A stretch of DNA of 64,000 nt from NCBI GenBank assembly GCA_017590115.1, contig JAGGNK010015447.1, positions 1,364,001-1,428,000 on the forward strand, read 5' to 3'. The notes below the pieces were generated by a model. It ran no database searches. It worked only from the letters and a program-made list of their open reading frames with translations, and was not told the DNA's origin. This stretch comes from Montifringilla adamsi. Taxonomy: Eukaryota > Chordata > Aves > Passeriformes > Passeridae. Position 1 is the stretch's first letter; each line of letters opens with the position of its first letter. A program made the position numbers and the translations under genes. Shown here piece after piece: positions 11,199 through 22,889 of the stretch.

Positions 11199-14100
11199 GA
11201 GCATCCTGAGTCAGACTTGCGTTTTTGTCAGCTATGTCATGTAAGAAAAGCCTGAGATGACTGACAATTACTATATCAGTCAGAAAGGGGAGAAAAAAAA
11301 GTACATCTCTAGAGTTACTTGCCAATTCCAGTAAGACAAGAAAATTACACCGGCACTGTGCACCAGTGCTATCCATTGTTTTTTCTCCAGTTTTCATGTC
11401 AATATGTTCTGGGTTTCAGATTTCTTCCTTGAGACAGCCATATAGCTGTCCTGGGAAGTGAACTTTCAAATATGAGAAATAGAGTTTATCTAAAGAACAG
11501 TATGTTAGAATTTATTGATGCTTTGCAACTGAGTCATAAATATGTATGTGTCCTTATCAAGGGCAAGAAGTGGCCCAAAAGTTCTACCAGTACTGAAAAC
11601 ATATGTTGTGTGGTTCATGCTGGTCTTTGTAGGCAAATCTGTGCAGATGATAACAGCATGGTAAATGCGGCTCATAATCACAGTATTTGATTGATCATAG
11701 ATTAAAAACTCCATAACGGGAAAGGTACAGCATGGAGACATAAGAAAGAACAGTTGATGTGCAATGCCGAACTTTAGGTACCTGCTCCTGTTGGTAAACA
11801 ACAACTTCATATGTAATTAGCCTCATTTGCTGCAGCAAAATGCCTGCTGATGAAAGAGGAGATAATTGATTTACTCCGTGGATGACTTCTTATGCAGAGA
11901 CATTACTTACTGTTGTGCTTGGAAGTCATAAAACAGCAGCTGGCCTGGGATGAAATATTACATTAACCTTAGCAGAAAAATTGCACTAGTGAGAATGCTT
12001 TGTTATTAATTACTGATTACAAATGATAAGAGCTGGTTTCAGATGCCGAGGAAATGACTTGGGGAGGGGAAGGTTTCAGGTATGGTGTGCTTCATAGATC
12101 ATTCACTGTGACATGATGGATACCTTTGTAAGTCAAGAGGAATTAATCAGACAAGTATGTACAGTAACTACCAGCACTCAAGGCTAGAATTATCCACAGG
12201 ACATGCTCATTCAAGTTCCTGCAGTGCATTGGGATGAATTTTTGGGCACCTGTGTTTAATAAAAGACTTGTTACCTGCATGAAATGAAAGAAAATAGTTT
12301 TACTCAAAGTAACTCAGATTTCCCAGATAAAAAAAAAAATTAATTTCTCCAGTCCTTGATTTGTATTTTATTCTTTTGAGAGCATGTGAGTTTTACTATA
12401 AAAGATTTCTGGAGGCATGAAAGTATGAGAGGAAAGGTTTAATAATACAAGCAACGTGATCAAAACCGAAAGGGTTTTATGTGGTGGAGGTGAAAGAGGA
12501 CAGCACAGCTTTTCAAAATTATCTGTATGTGATGTGTGGGCTCTGTTAGACAAGCACTTGGACAGATGGGTGGAGAGAAGACCTGGTCTCCAGCGCTCTG
12601 ACCTGGTGCCATTCAGTGACTTTTTGTGTTTAATTGTCTCCATCAGACCTCTGGAGACCTGAATCATGTTGGTTCAGTCAAATGCTTGCTCTGAGCTCAG
12701 TAGTATTCAGATTGGACACCTCGGCTGCCTCTTTCTCTGCAGGAAATTCCTTATTTTTCCTCCCCATTTTTAAGTTTTGGACCTGAAAAACTGGGTAATC
12801 ATACTTCAGGGGGATGCAGGGGGATATGGCAGTTTGGAGGAAACAAAGGGCAGTGGGAGGATGTCTGTAATGACCACAGATTTCTGCTCCTGGTCTCTGC
12901 AGAGCAGAGTGTCTCCTTTCTGTCTGTGCTCCAAGCATCCGAAACCATCCGGGTGCTCCAGCATCACTGGCTAAGTTGCTGTATCCCAGTGTTTATAGAT
13001 TAGTCCTTGCAAACTGTAGCCTCTCTTGCTTGTTTCTAGTGCTAGTAGTTTTGGGGCAGCTTTCTCAGGTGTGTGAAGGAAGGCAGCTGTGTTTGGTTAA
13101 ACATCTGCCTTCTTTTCCCTGTGTTGGGTATTTTTCTTTTTTTAGTAAAGAAGTTTCTTAACTGCAGCAGTTGTTGCCCACTTGTGACAGGGCCAGATGT
13201 TCTCTTTAAGTCCTGAGAGCCCAGCTGTAACTTCTCTCTCCCCTGGGGGACTGTAATGTATCCCAATAGATGTAACTACGAAAATCAGAGAATACAGACA
13301 TACAGTCTGTCTACTGGTACTTGTAATTCTTACTTACTTTAATTTTAAGGTGGGACAGAAGAAGTTGGTAAATTTGCAATTGGTTTCAGGAGATTAAATT
13401 CCATAAGTTCCATTTTTGCAGACTTAACTGTATCTGGTGCAGAACTCAAGTTGTATAAAATGGTCTGTAATATCCATTCATATTGTATGTAATGTCAGTG
13501 TGTACTATTCATTCACTTTTTCACTTTGTACAATACTAATTAACCTCAGTAATGTAATGAGCTGCACCTTACCAAAGCTTTCTTCAGTAAAAGTACAATA
13601 ATCTTATTGTCTGTTTATGCAGAGAAATTCGGGAATTTTTCTCTGTGAATGCCACAGACATAGCAAGATTAACATACCATACTGCCCTTTGAAAGATGTG
13701 GCTTCAAGAGCCAGTGTGCCTTTTGGGATTCCCACAGTAAGGAAATTGATGGTACTGTGGCGAGACAGGCTGTAGAGTTTTTGTACAAGTGTGTAAGTCA
13801 TCAAATCAAGCACAGATTATTTAAGGACACTTTCTAAGGAGGTTTTCATTTAGTTGAAGTTTTTGGGGAAGTGTAAGGTGGGTCAAGCCAGGTGCTGCAG
13901 TCCAATCCATACTTAGTGCACTACAAGAGGTGGCTTCCCCTGGAATGAGTCTGCTCTCCATGGTGTTATGGACAGGGCTGAGCAGAAAGGTCAGCTGGAA
14001 AATACAGTTTGTGAATGGCTGAATGCAGTTTGGGCTGCGTTCTTCCAGCTGTAGTAGGTGGGGAACACTTGGGTTGGCTCGGAGTTAATCTCACAGGGGG

Positions 14101-17100
14101 GTGTGTGTGAGCAATGATGGACTTGAGGTGATTCCAGTTGTGCATCGCAGATTGGGCAGGTCACGTATCCAGGTGACACAGTGCAGAGAGCGTCTTCAGT
14201 CTCTCCTGCTCATGCTGTCATGTGTTCTGAAACTAAACAGAAGAAATTAGCAGTATTTCAGGCTGGCAGTCTCTGCATTAAGCTTCTGTCAGGATGATCT
14301 GAGGATATAATAGAATAACAGCCACAGCTGATTTAAGACCTTGTGTGCTTGTCTGTTGATCTAGTAAAACAAGGAGGAAATTCTGCCTTGCCCTGGCAGT
14401 CTTGTTTGGTGACATCAAACCCTTGTGACCGCAGAAATTAACAGTTCACTGAATCCAGAGTACAAACTGGAGGGTCCTGGGCTATTCCTGCCAGTGTTCA
14501 GGGTGCTCTCACAGTACTGGGGTCTGAATCCCTGCAAACAGAGGATGTGTGCCCCATGCATGGCAAACACCCAGCTGCTGGTTGTTGGAGTTGTCCTTAC
14601 ATTTGTTTGTTTAATTATTAGACTGAAAGATTGGTTGTTTCAGTGATCATCATCTGGGCAGCCACACTTAAACTGCTTTTATTCACTAGTTTTCAGACCT
14701 TGCTTCTTACTCATATTGAACAGGCGTGGAAAGAAAAGTAAGAAAAAAGTATTTTTACAAGGCAATACCAATACAGCATTTGAATGCAACAAAAAAAGTC
14801 TTTGTATTGTGTATGTCTCTTTTTCCTCTATAAATAACATAGTACCTATCACACTGAGGCCACTCAAGGAGGTCATTCTTGGTTTATTTACCTCTTGCAG
14901 TTGTATATTCTGGTGTGGATGGGATCTTGTATTTGAACCATCCTATGTTCATGAGGCAATGGCAAAATGCGTGGGGCAGAATGAAAACAAAATTTTATTT
15001 CCTTCACAGTGATTCTTTTGTGCAGTTGCTTTGGAAGGAGGAATAGCTTTTTATTCCAGGTTTTCCAGCATGCTATCAGTGTAGATGTTTCTGTCAATTT
15101 ATAACCTTGGGATAAAAGTGAAATTTGATCTATTGAAAATTGATGGCAAAACTCCTAAGGTCTAAAGAGGCCAAACTTCAAATTAAAATATCTCATCCAG
15201 TGGATCAGAAAGGAGCTGTATTTGTGAGTATTTTTTCATCTGTCTTCTCATCATTCCACACATTCTGTTGCACTAGAAAATACTGAAGGTCTTGTTCCAA
15301 AAAGATTTCTCTTTTTTTTCCCCCCCCGGTAGTGACATAATAAATACAGCCAAACCAAAGAGAGTTGGAAAATTTACAGTGCATTGCAATTGATATGTAT
15401 TTCTGGTGCCTGGAAAATCCAGGAAGGAGTGTTCCTTTATTTTCAGCCTTAAATCACATCTGAACAATATTCTGAGTGTTGTCCAGCATGGGGCTAAAAG
15501 CAAAACATTACATACAAATTTTAAAAGAACAGTAAAAAATCACAATGTCCCCACAGTCAGATCGCCGGACTGCACAGCACATTAACAACCCCTGTAGCTA
15601 CCAAATTCATGCCTTAATATAAATCTTTTCTCCATGTAAATGTGGGCTGTGTCTTAGGTAATTTCAGACAAGCATCTGGGGATTAGTAAGAGGAAGTGAA
15701 TATTAATTCAATTAGAGGACAGTAGATGAACGTACAAGCTGGCATGGGGAACTGACATCAGGAGCCCAAGTAACAAAGACATCTCTATAGCTAGGAGGGA
15801 ACAATTTCATCTGTTCAAGTCAGACTTGGCTTTTGCCTTGCATATATTTTACTTATGAAATAGTGGTTGAAGGAGTTGTATTTACATAGCAATATAGTTA
15901 GTGTCATATTTTGTGAACTGAACCTGGCTGACAATAGATGGATGAAAGATCTGGAGAGCAGATGCGTAGTGGTAGCTTTCAGTTCATTTAGATACATTAA
16001 ATATTCATAAAAAGCTTGGCTGAAGGAGAAAATAAATGTTTAGTTCAACCAGTAAGGAAAAGCTGAAATCACTGGTACTTCTCCAAAAGTGTAACATCTT
16101 AAATAATGTAAATTGAATGAAGGCTCCTGTGGGGAAGGTGAGATATGCAATATTAGGCACTGGTTTTTTTTCTGTAAGAGATTGTTGTGCCATTGACATC
16201 TGCCTGTAAAGTAATAGCCAGAAGTCAGTATTCTGAGTACAGGAGAGACAGGAGACGTTTCTCGTTCTTTAATTTCCGTAACTTTGGACCTAAAAAAGCA
16301 TATCCGTGCACTTTCTTCTTCTTAAATGCCATGTATTTACAGCCCGGAAACAAATCCTTTCACACTGCATTTTCCAGGCAGGAGCACACTGTCACTATGG
16401 GAGTAAGCCCTAGATCTGTAGGCTTTTCTCACCCCTTCTATGACACTCTCATTTGTGCATGATTTTCTGCTAATCTGAGTCTTCATCTGAAGACAATGGG
16501 CACTCTGCTCAGCTCCCTGCCTGATGCACAGTCAGGAGTCTGCAGAGATGCTTTTGTCTCTCTTTCTGCACAGTTTCTAGCTCAGGTAGGGCTTGGACTC
16601 TGGCAGGAACTCAGGGGTTCTGAGGTAATGCTAAAAACGAACGCAGTGTGCATGTACAGACGCATGGTTGTGTGTATTTGGTAGGAAATGTCACAGCACA
16701 GAGAGCTCTGCACTGACAGAGTGATGGGGGAGCACGGCGCACACAGTGAGCACGGCCAGCTCCCAAACAGCTCGTGGGGCTCAGTTACTCTGTGCGGGGT
16801 GCCTCACCGGAGGGATAGGAATGATCCTGCTGCTTTCTCTGCAGCTGCTTTTATCTTCTTTATTTCATGTAAACTTGCGGTAATAAACTGTTGCTGAGTT
16901 TGCAGCTGTGTGTAGGGGGGTAAGGCTGTCTTCTCGCCAAGACCTATTTCTCTGTTCTTTCCATTCCTTCCTGCCATTTCCTCCAGTCCTGAAGTCTCCT
17001 TCTCAGCTTCAGTCCTTCCTAGAATTCAGCTCTGCTCAGTCTCCCTCTCCCATTCCTATTTTTTATCTTACAAAAATGAGTATATATTTTACATTCATTA

Positions 17101-20100
17101 CTGCGCAGGTTTATGGTCTTGGCTTTGTCAGAAAGTGGTGGAGCCGCACAGTGAAAGAATGACTTGGAGACACTTCTCCCTCTGAAAATTGCACTCTTGT
17201 TTATTTGTTTATTTTAGGCAACTAGTGCAAAAGCAAACCAGGTAAAAGAAAAATTTTGACTGTTTGCCGGTAGAAGTAACATGAAAGTGTGTCATCAAAG
17301 TAATGACAGGCCAGGTGTTTATGGAAATGGAGGGAACTAGAAAACAAGTAGTGCAAGACCTATGGTTTCACGTCCAACAACCACTAAAGAAGTCATGGGA
17401 CACTGAGATGTAAATGCATTGAAGGGGTTTGTTTTGAAAAGGGATGTAATAGATCTCTCCCTGATCCTGCTTACGATCCCTTACTCACACTGCCACTGAT
17501 CTGTCACGGGAAGATTGGTGGAATCTTCAAGTATCACCTTTGTGCCTTGCACGGAGTATCATGTGCTGGTCCTCTTTGAGAGACTCACTTCAATTTTCAC
17601 TTGGGCTGTTAAGTGAGTTACTATATAAAATATTGACATGGAAGGAAGAAAACTGCCTTTTTACCCAAGTGTAAATGATCTTGAAACAAAATACATGGGA
17701 TAAAAGAATGATTTCTTAGGCGGGTTTAATGAATTATTTATTTTTGCTTCTCATGACATTATCGGTGTAATTAAATCTGTGGCTAAAGAAGTAAGACAGA
17801 AGGTATCATCTGCTAAGACACTGAATCTCTTTATCCCACCACTGGCCAAGTACTGTCATCTGTTATTAAAGGCTCTCCTGCAGTTGTGTGGGTTCAAGAT
17901 CTGTTGTGTCACTAACAAGTTGTTCTTGTGTAAGTACCAACACGATGAAAATCCATGTATTCAACATGATATCCGCATCCAAAAATAACCTAAATAAGCT
18001 TCCATCCCTGCTAAAGCTGTTCCTGTTTTGGAAGCTGTACGTTGAAATGATTCTTGCTTTGTGCAGATGGCTTTATGCAGAGTATGTAAGTACTGGTGTG
18101 TGTTTCCAGTTGACCTGTTGCAGAACTATGGGTGGTCACTAACTTGAGTCACTCACCAGGCCCCACCAGATGGTTGCTGTTGTGATTTCTTTTGCTCTGT
18201 TATTCTTTAGCACGTTGACACATCAGGCCTGAGGAATAAGAACAGGGGATAGGAAAGTAGTCTGAACGCAACTGGGCTTGGCCAGTGTGCATATCCTTAG
18301 AAAACATACTTATGTGAGACTGTGGTTTCTTCATGTGGGTTCTGTCTTGGAGAAATAGGGCATGGAGGGTAATTGCAGAGGCCAAACAAGGATAAAACCA
18401 AAGGTAAGGGCTCAGTCTGCAGTTGCAGACACTGAAAGTGCATTGATTTGGCAATTGGGAGTTACATATCTATTACACTTGTCAGCCACTGTTGCTTTAT
18501 TTTGTAAAATTAACTCTGAGAAGCAGTTTTTGACTTTCCTCCAAGTAACATCTCCGGGACACCACAGTGGTCTCCTGGAGTAACTCACTCCCTTGTGAAT
18601 CTTCAGTCATATGCATCAGCCTCGGGTCTCTTATACAGTGAAGTGCTAGACTGCAAAGCTGCAAGTCCACCTGGAATAAGAAAGCTAAATACTGTACTGT
18701 ATGGTCAGTCAGCATGTAGGTGTTTCATGGCCTGATGCATTTTGAAAGTCAACAGAGATCTTTTTCCAGACGTCAGAGCAGCTCTTTGTATCACGCGTAA
18801 GAGGAGTCTCATTCAGTGGCTACTGAAGTCAGCAGAAAGACTTCTCCGTGGCTTAGTTTGCCTTAGGGACAGTCCCTTAGTTTCAGAGACTTAGGGAAAT
18901 GCTCCACTAGCACTGTTAGCAGCTCTGATTATGTTATAAATACTACAATGAGCAACTGTTCCCGGAGAACTCCCGTCTGTTCAGCGATACTCAGCCCTGC
19001 ATACTGCAGCCTGTGTCTCTGAGTGTGGCAGAGACACTAAAGCCTTCCTTGAATCACCATCTGAATGATTATACAGTAATCAGCACCACATCAGGGTCAC
19101 TGCAGCAGCAGCCTGGCAAGGCGTGGTTCTTGTTCCTGCCGTGCTGCAGGATGTTCAGCCAGTGCCTGAGCTGGTTTGCACCATCAGCACACCACACATC
19201 CTAATACTGGTTCTGCCATTAGTGCTTTTTGTCATCAGAAAATGATGTGTCTCTAATACATTTGTAATGCCTGTAGCAGTTTTGCCTGTTTATCTGTTTC
19301 TCAGGGGCACATTGGTGGTATAATTATTGTCTGCATAGTGTTTTGATCATAAAAAATGACAAGTGTTACAAGGTAAATTGTGCATCTACCAAAACCATAC
19401 AGCTGCCATGTGATGTACCTCTGAAATTCCTCCCTTACTTGAAGGCAAGCCAAGTATTTGCTCCTTTCTATAGTTATCTAAGATGTACCCATTTAATTTT
19501 TTCTGGCATATATCTTTGTCACTGCAGCCTCCACCAATATATGGAGTCTGAAGGGAGAACCAGTGTTTGTGTGGAGACCTTTATGGACCAAGGGCAAACT
19601 GCTTTCTCATGCACAAATATATGAGCATGAGTGTGTGCATGCCCCAGCTGCTGCTGAAGTCTATGAATTAGGGATGGGCTCAGTCCTGCCAACAGCTTTT
19701 GTATCAGTCTTGAAAAGGGATGGTTTTGTAGGCCCAGTGCTTCATTATGGCTTCATTATGCGTACAAAATACGCATTGGTAAACCTGTGTTTTGATTCCA
19801 CAAGATGTACTTGCATGACTGGCTGTAGATGGCTTTTCTGTACTCCAGCTGCTGAGCTTTGAGCTGAAACAAGTATTTTTCGGTGGGAAGAGTAATTGCT
19901 TCAGTTTAGAATTAAGTGGCTAATCATTAGGAATTCAATTGGCATGAAATGCACAACATTAATCAAGATGCACTAACATGTCAATGATGTGGATGTAGGG
20001 TGTGTGCTCCAGTGAAATTTGCTAATTGATATATCTGGTTTTATTAAAAAGTATTAGTGTGGGCTCTGTTGTTAAGCAGGATATGGGAGTGTCAGACCTG

Positions 20101-22235
20101 AAGGGGTTTTAAAGAGACTGCCCTGCTGTTCAGGGCACACATTAGTGAGGGCTGAAACCCTTAGAAGAGTACCTTTTTTTTTTTTTTTTTTTCCCCTGAA
20201 ATCTGATATTAAAATTGACATCAGAATTGTATCTTGAATAAAGTAGTGTCCCTACCTTGAGTATCCCTTATGCCCTGACAAGGGCGTCCCAGCTTGCAGC
20301 AGGAGTAGGGGACGGAGGCGCTTGTGCTTTGTGTAGACCTGATCCAGTGTGTGGGGGGCATTGCCACCTGCCTGAGAGCTTTCACCAGCAGCCTCAGCTC
20401 CCAGAGGCAAGGGCCAGCTGTGATCTGTGTCACAACAGGCTGCAGAGGACCTCTGCATCTGAGTCCCATCGCCAGAGAGTCAGAGTCCTGCACCTGGGGC
20501 TGTTTCTGCACATTCTTGCTATTGCCTGTGTTACCCTGAAATGTTTTTGATCTCTGCTCTGAAACTACTGAAAATACGATACTATAACGTAACAAACATA
20601 ACATCTGTCCATCAGACAATCAGAATTGTCTGACTGACAATCAGAATATTAAGCTGAATAACATCTGGCATATTCTAAATAACTTCAGATAAAATGTTGC
20701 CATTTCCCAGTGTTGTGGAAAATTCCCTTCTTGCTAACAAGCAGTTTCTGCATGTCTCTGAAAAAAAATTATTCCTTGTGTTCATTTGCTTTTCAGCCAT
20801 GTGAACTCCTGTGTGGAGAATTAAAAAGTCTCTTATGTTTAATGCCCGAGGGCACAAATGTAACCTGTTCAAATATCATTCTTCAATTATCCTTTGAATC
20901 ATCTGCCTTCCAACTCTTCTCAAGATTCCGTGAAATACCCTTCTGACTACTTGTTAAAAAAATAGTACATCTGTTCTTTCAGTTTATTTCCCTAAACAGT
21001 AATCAAGCACTGTCTGTACAATAAGTATGAAAAGGAATGCCTATCTGGAACAGAATGCTTCACTTTTACTATTGGAAAATGCATTAATATTCCCTTATCA
21101 AACATATCCATTTAACAAATCATTCAATTTCCTTCCATATTCAGCTATTTTTAAAAGAAAAATGAACAGAAAGGCATTCTTTCCTGATCTTAAAGGCCAA
21201 GCTTGATTTCTTTCTTATTCTTGTAGTTTCACAAACCTAAAAATAGATAATGGTAAATAACTTCTTGACCTCTCTTTTGTTGAAACATAGCTAAAAAATT
21301 ATAGGCCCTTACTAAATCTTGTCTAAGCTGCCATTTATATTAAGGTAGTGCGGCACAGATTGTTAATGGGAATTATATTTAGGCTTAGGGTAAAAACTTT
21401 TGTGTCTTAGGTTGAAGTCAGTTTCCAGCCTGATTACTGCAGTTAGAAAAGAGTGTGATTCATCCAGGTTTCTGGTTGTTAAGTATTGGGTAGAGGGTCT
21501 CAAGCAGTTTAGAAAGTGCTTCCTTTTCTGTCTCCACTCAGAGGAAAAGAAATGGAGGGAGCACTTCAACTGCTCGACTTGGAGGCTTTTTTTTTTTTTT
21601 TCCCAGTTGCTGTGGAGGCTTTATGAAGTTCCTTGAGTAGGGAAGGGCTGCAGCCCAGGTGCCTTAGTCTGCCAAATCCAGGCAGCATCATTCTGCATCC
21701 ACTCTGCCCACTTTTTGCTGGCATGAGGCTTACACCAGGTTCAGGGCAGAGGGGTTTGGCCTGAAGCAGCCACAGTTGGGTGCCTTCTGTAGGTCCTTGC
21801 AAGGCAACAGCAATATCCAGACATGTCTGACTGAGGTTTGCTTTTGGACAGATTCTAGCTGCATCCTTCCAGGCAGGATCTGTCCAGCTGCAGGAAGTGC
21901 TGCTCTGTGGTTCAGCTGTCTAAAGTATGAAGAGAAATGGTGACCACCCACCTTCCCCAGCAGCAAACACGGGCTCTCCAGAGCTCCATCCTGACCCTGT
22001 GTGTGCTGGCACTCAGGAGCTGCTGCTGTGCTGCACCAAAGAGCTAAACAGTCCCAGGGGACCAGAGGATCTCCTTCAGTGATGGACAAGCACCATGAAG
22101 AAGGTGTTTATCATGCCTGTGGTCTGTTTAGCTCAGGAAGAAGTGGGAACATCTATTGGTTTTAGAATAATTAGATAATTAGAGATAGTCACTTGGTGTT
22201 GGTTTTCCCCAAAGAGTGATATACCATGGGTTTTC
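11199..22235. other. Unique non-coding DNA with simple tracts
   Basis: About 11 kb without a supported gene or recognisable interspersed repeat. Contents seen: a T8C8 run at 15312-15327, an 11-bp tandem duplication with hairpin at 19740-19776, a T19 run at 20174-20192, a small inverted and direct repeat cluster at 20613-20647, and a T15 run at 21587-21601. Open frames are short (up to 132 codons) and lack domains. Confidence 0.65.
20174..20192. repeat. Poly-T tract (T19)
   Basis: An uninterrupted run of T followed by CCCC. No retroposon body with a poly-A tail in the matching direction was recognised next to it, so it is treated as a simple homopolymer. Confidence 0.9.
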
Positions 22236-22278
22236 TGAGATTCCCAAGTGCCTAGGATGTAGGCACTTGAAAATCTCA
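22236..22278. repeat. Imperfect 43-nt hairpin
   Basis: The outer arms TGAGATT (22236-22242) and AATCTCA (22272-22278) are perfectly complementary. After a two-by-two mismatch, the inner arms CAAGTGCCTA (22245-22254) and TAGGCACTTG (22260-22269) pair perfectly over 10 bp around the 5-nt loop GGATG. Seventeen base pairs in all. The stem is shorter than a usual microRNA precursor and does not extend outward. It may be a foldback relic or a template-switch mutation. Confidence 0.9.
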
Positions 22279-22749
22279 CTCAGGGACTCTAGAAGACAGT
22301 TAAATCATTCATTAATAGCTGTCTTGGTGGGCACCCAGCAGTGTTAAAAGCTAGGCCTGGGATTTAGGGCAGTCAGCAGCACCTGGGGTGGAGAAGGCCT
22401 CTATGCAGTGAGTTGTCACTCTGGCACGTGAGATGCTTGGCCAGATCAGTGCAGAAGCAAAGCACTCAGCTCCTGCTCAATCAGAGCCTATAAATACATT
22501 CAACTAAGTGAAGACAAGTGTATGTTCGTGTTCAAGGCAGTATTCAGCTTCGTGCAGTGTTTGGCTCCATGAATTATCAGCCTTTGACTGTTCTTGCAAG
22601 TGCTGAAATCCCAAGGAAAACATAAGGTCCATTAAGACTTGCTGCTTCCCCAGGCATACAGATAGCACACAGTTTGCGAGCACTAGGATTCCCAAGCTGG
22701 TTTTTTTAGTCTTGAAACATCACATGTGTACTTACTTTAGTATGTCTGT
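22279..22749. other. Unique non-coding DNA
   Basis: No gene, transposon or structured repeat was seen. Confidence 0.65.
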
Positions 22750-22889
22750 AAAAAAAAAAAAAAAAACAAAAAAAAAAAACAAAAAAAAAAAACAAAAAAA
22801 AAAAACAAAAAAAAAAAACAAAAAAAAAAAACAAAAAAAAAAAACAAAAAAAAAAAACAAAAAAAAAAAACAAAAAACAAAAACAAAAA
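22750..22889. repeat. A12C tandem array, exact 13-bp period
   Basis: A run of 17 A is followed by single C residues at 22767, 22780, 22793, 22806, 22819, 22832, 22845, 22858 and 22871. Every spacing is exactly 13, giving eight perfect CA12 units. The array then decays, with C at 22878 and 22884. The regular period with no unit-length variation suggests recent expansion by slippage or unequal exchange from an A-rich tract. Lys/Asn-rich and Phe-rich open frames through it are artefacts. Array length is liable to assembly error. Confidence 0.97.

Noticed and set aside
20174..21601. T19 and T15 runs considered as reversed poly-A tails of processed pseudogenes or SINEs
   Set aside because: No gene-like or SINE-like body was recognised on the expected side, and no target-site duplication was found by eye.
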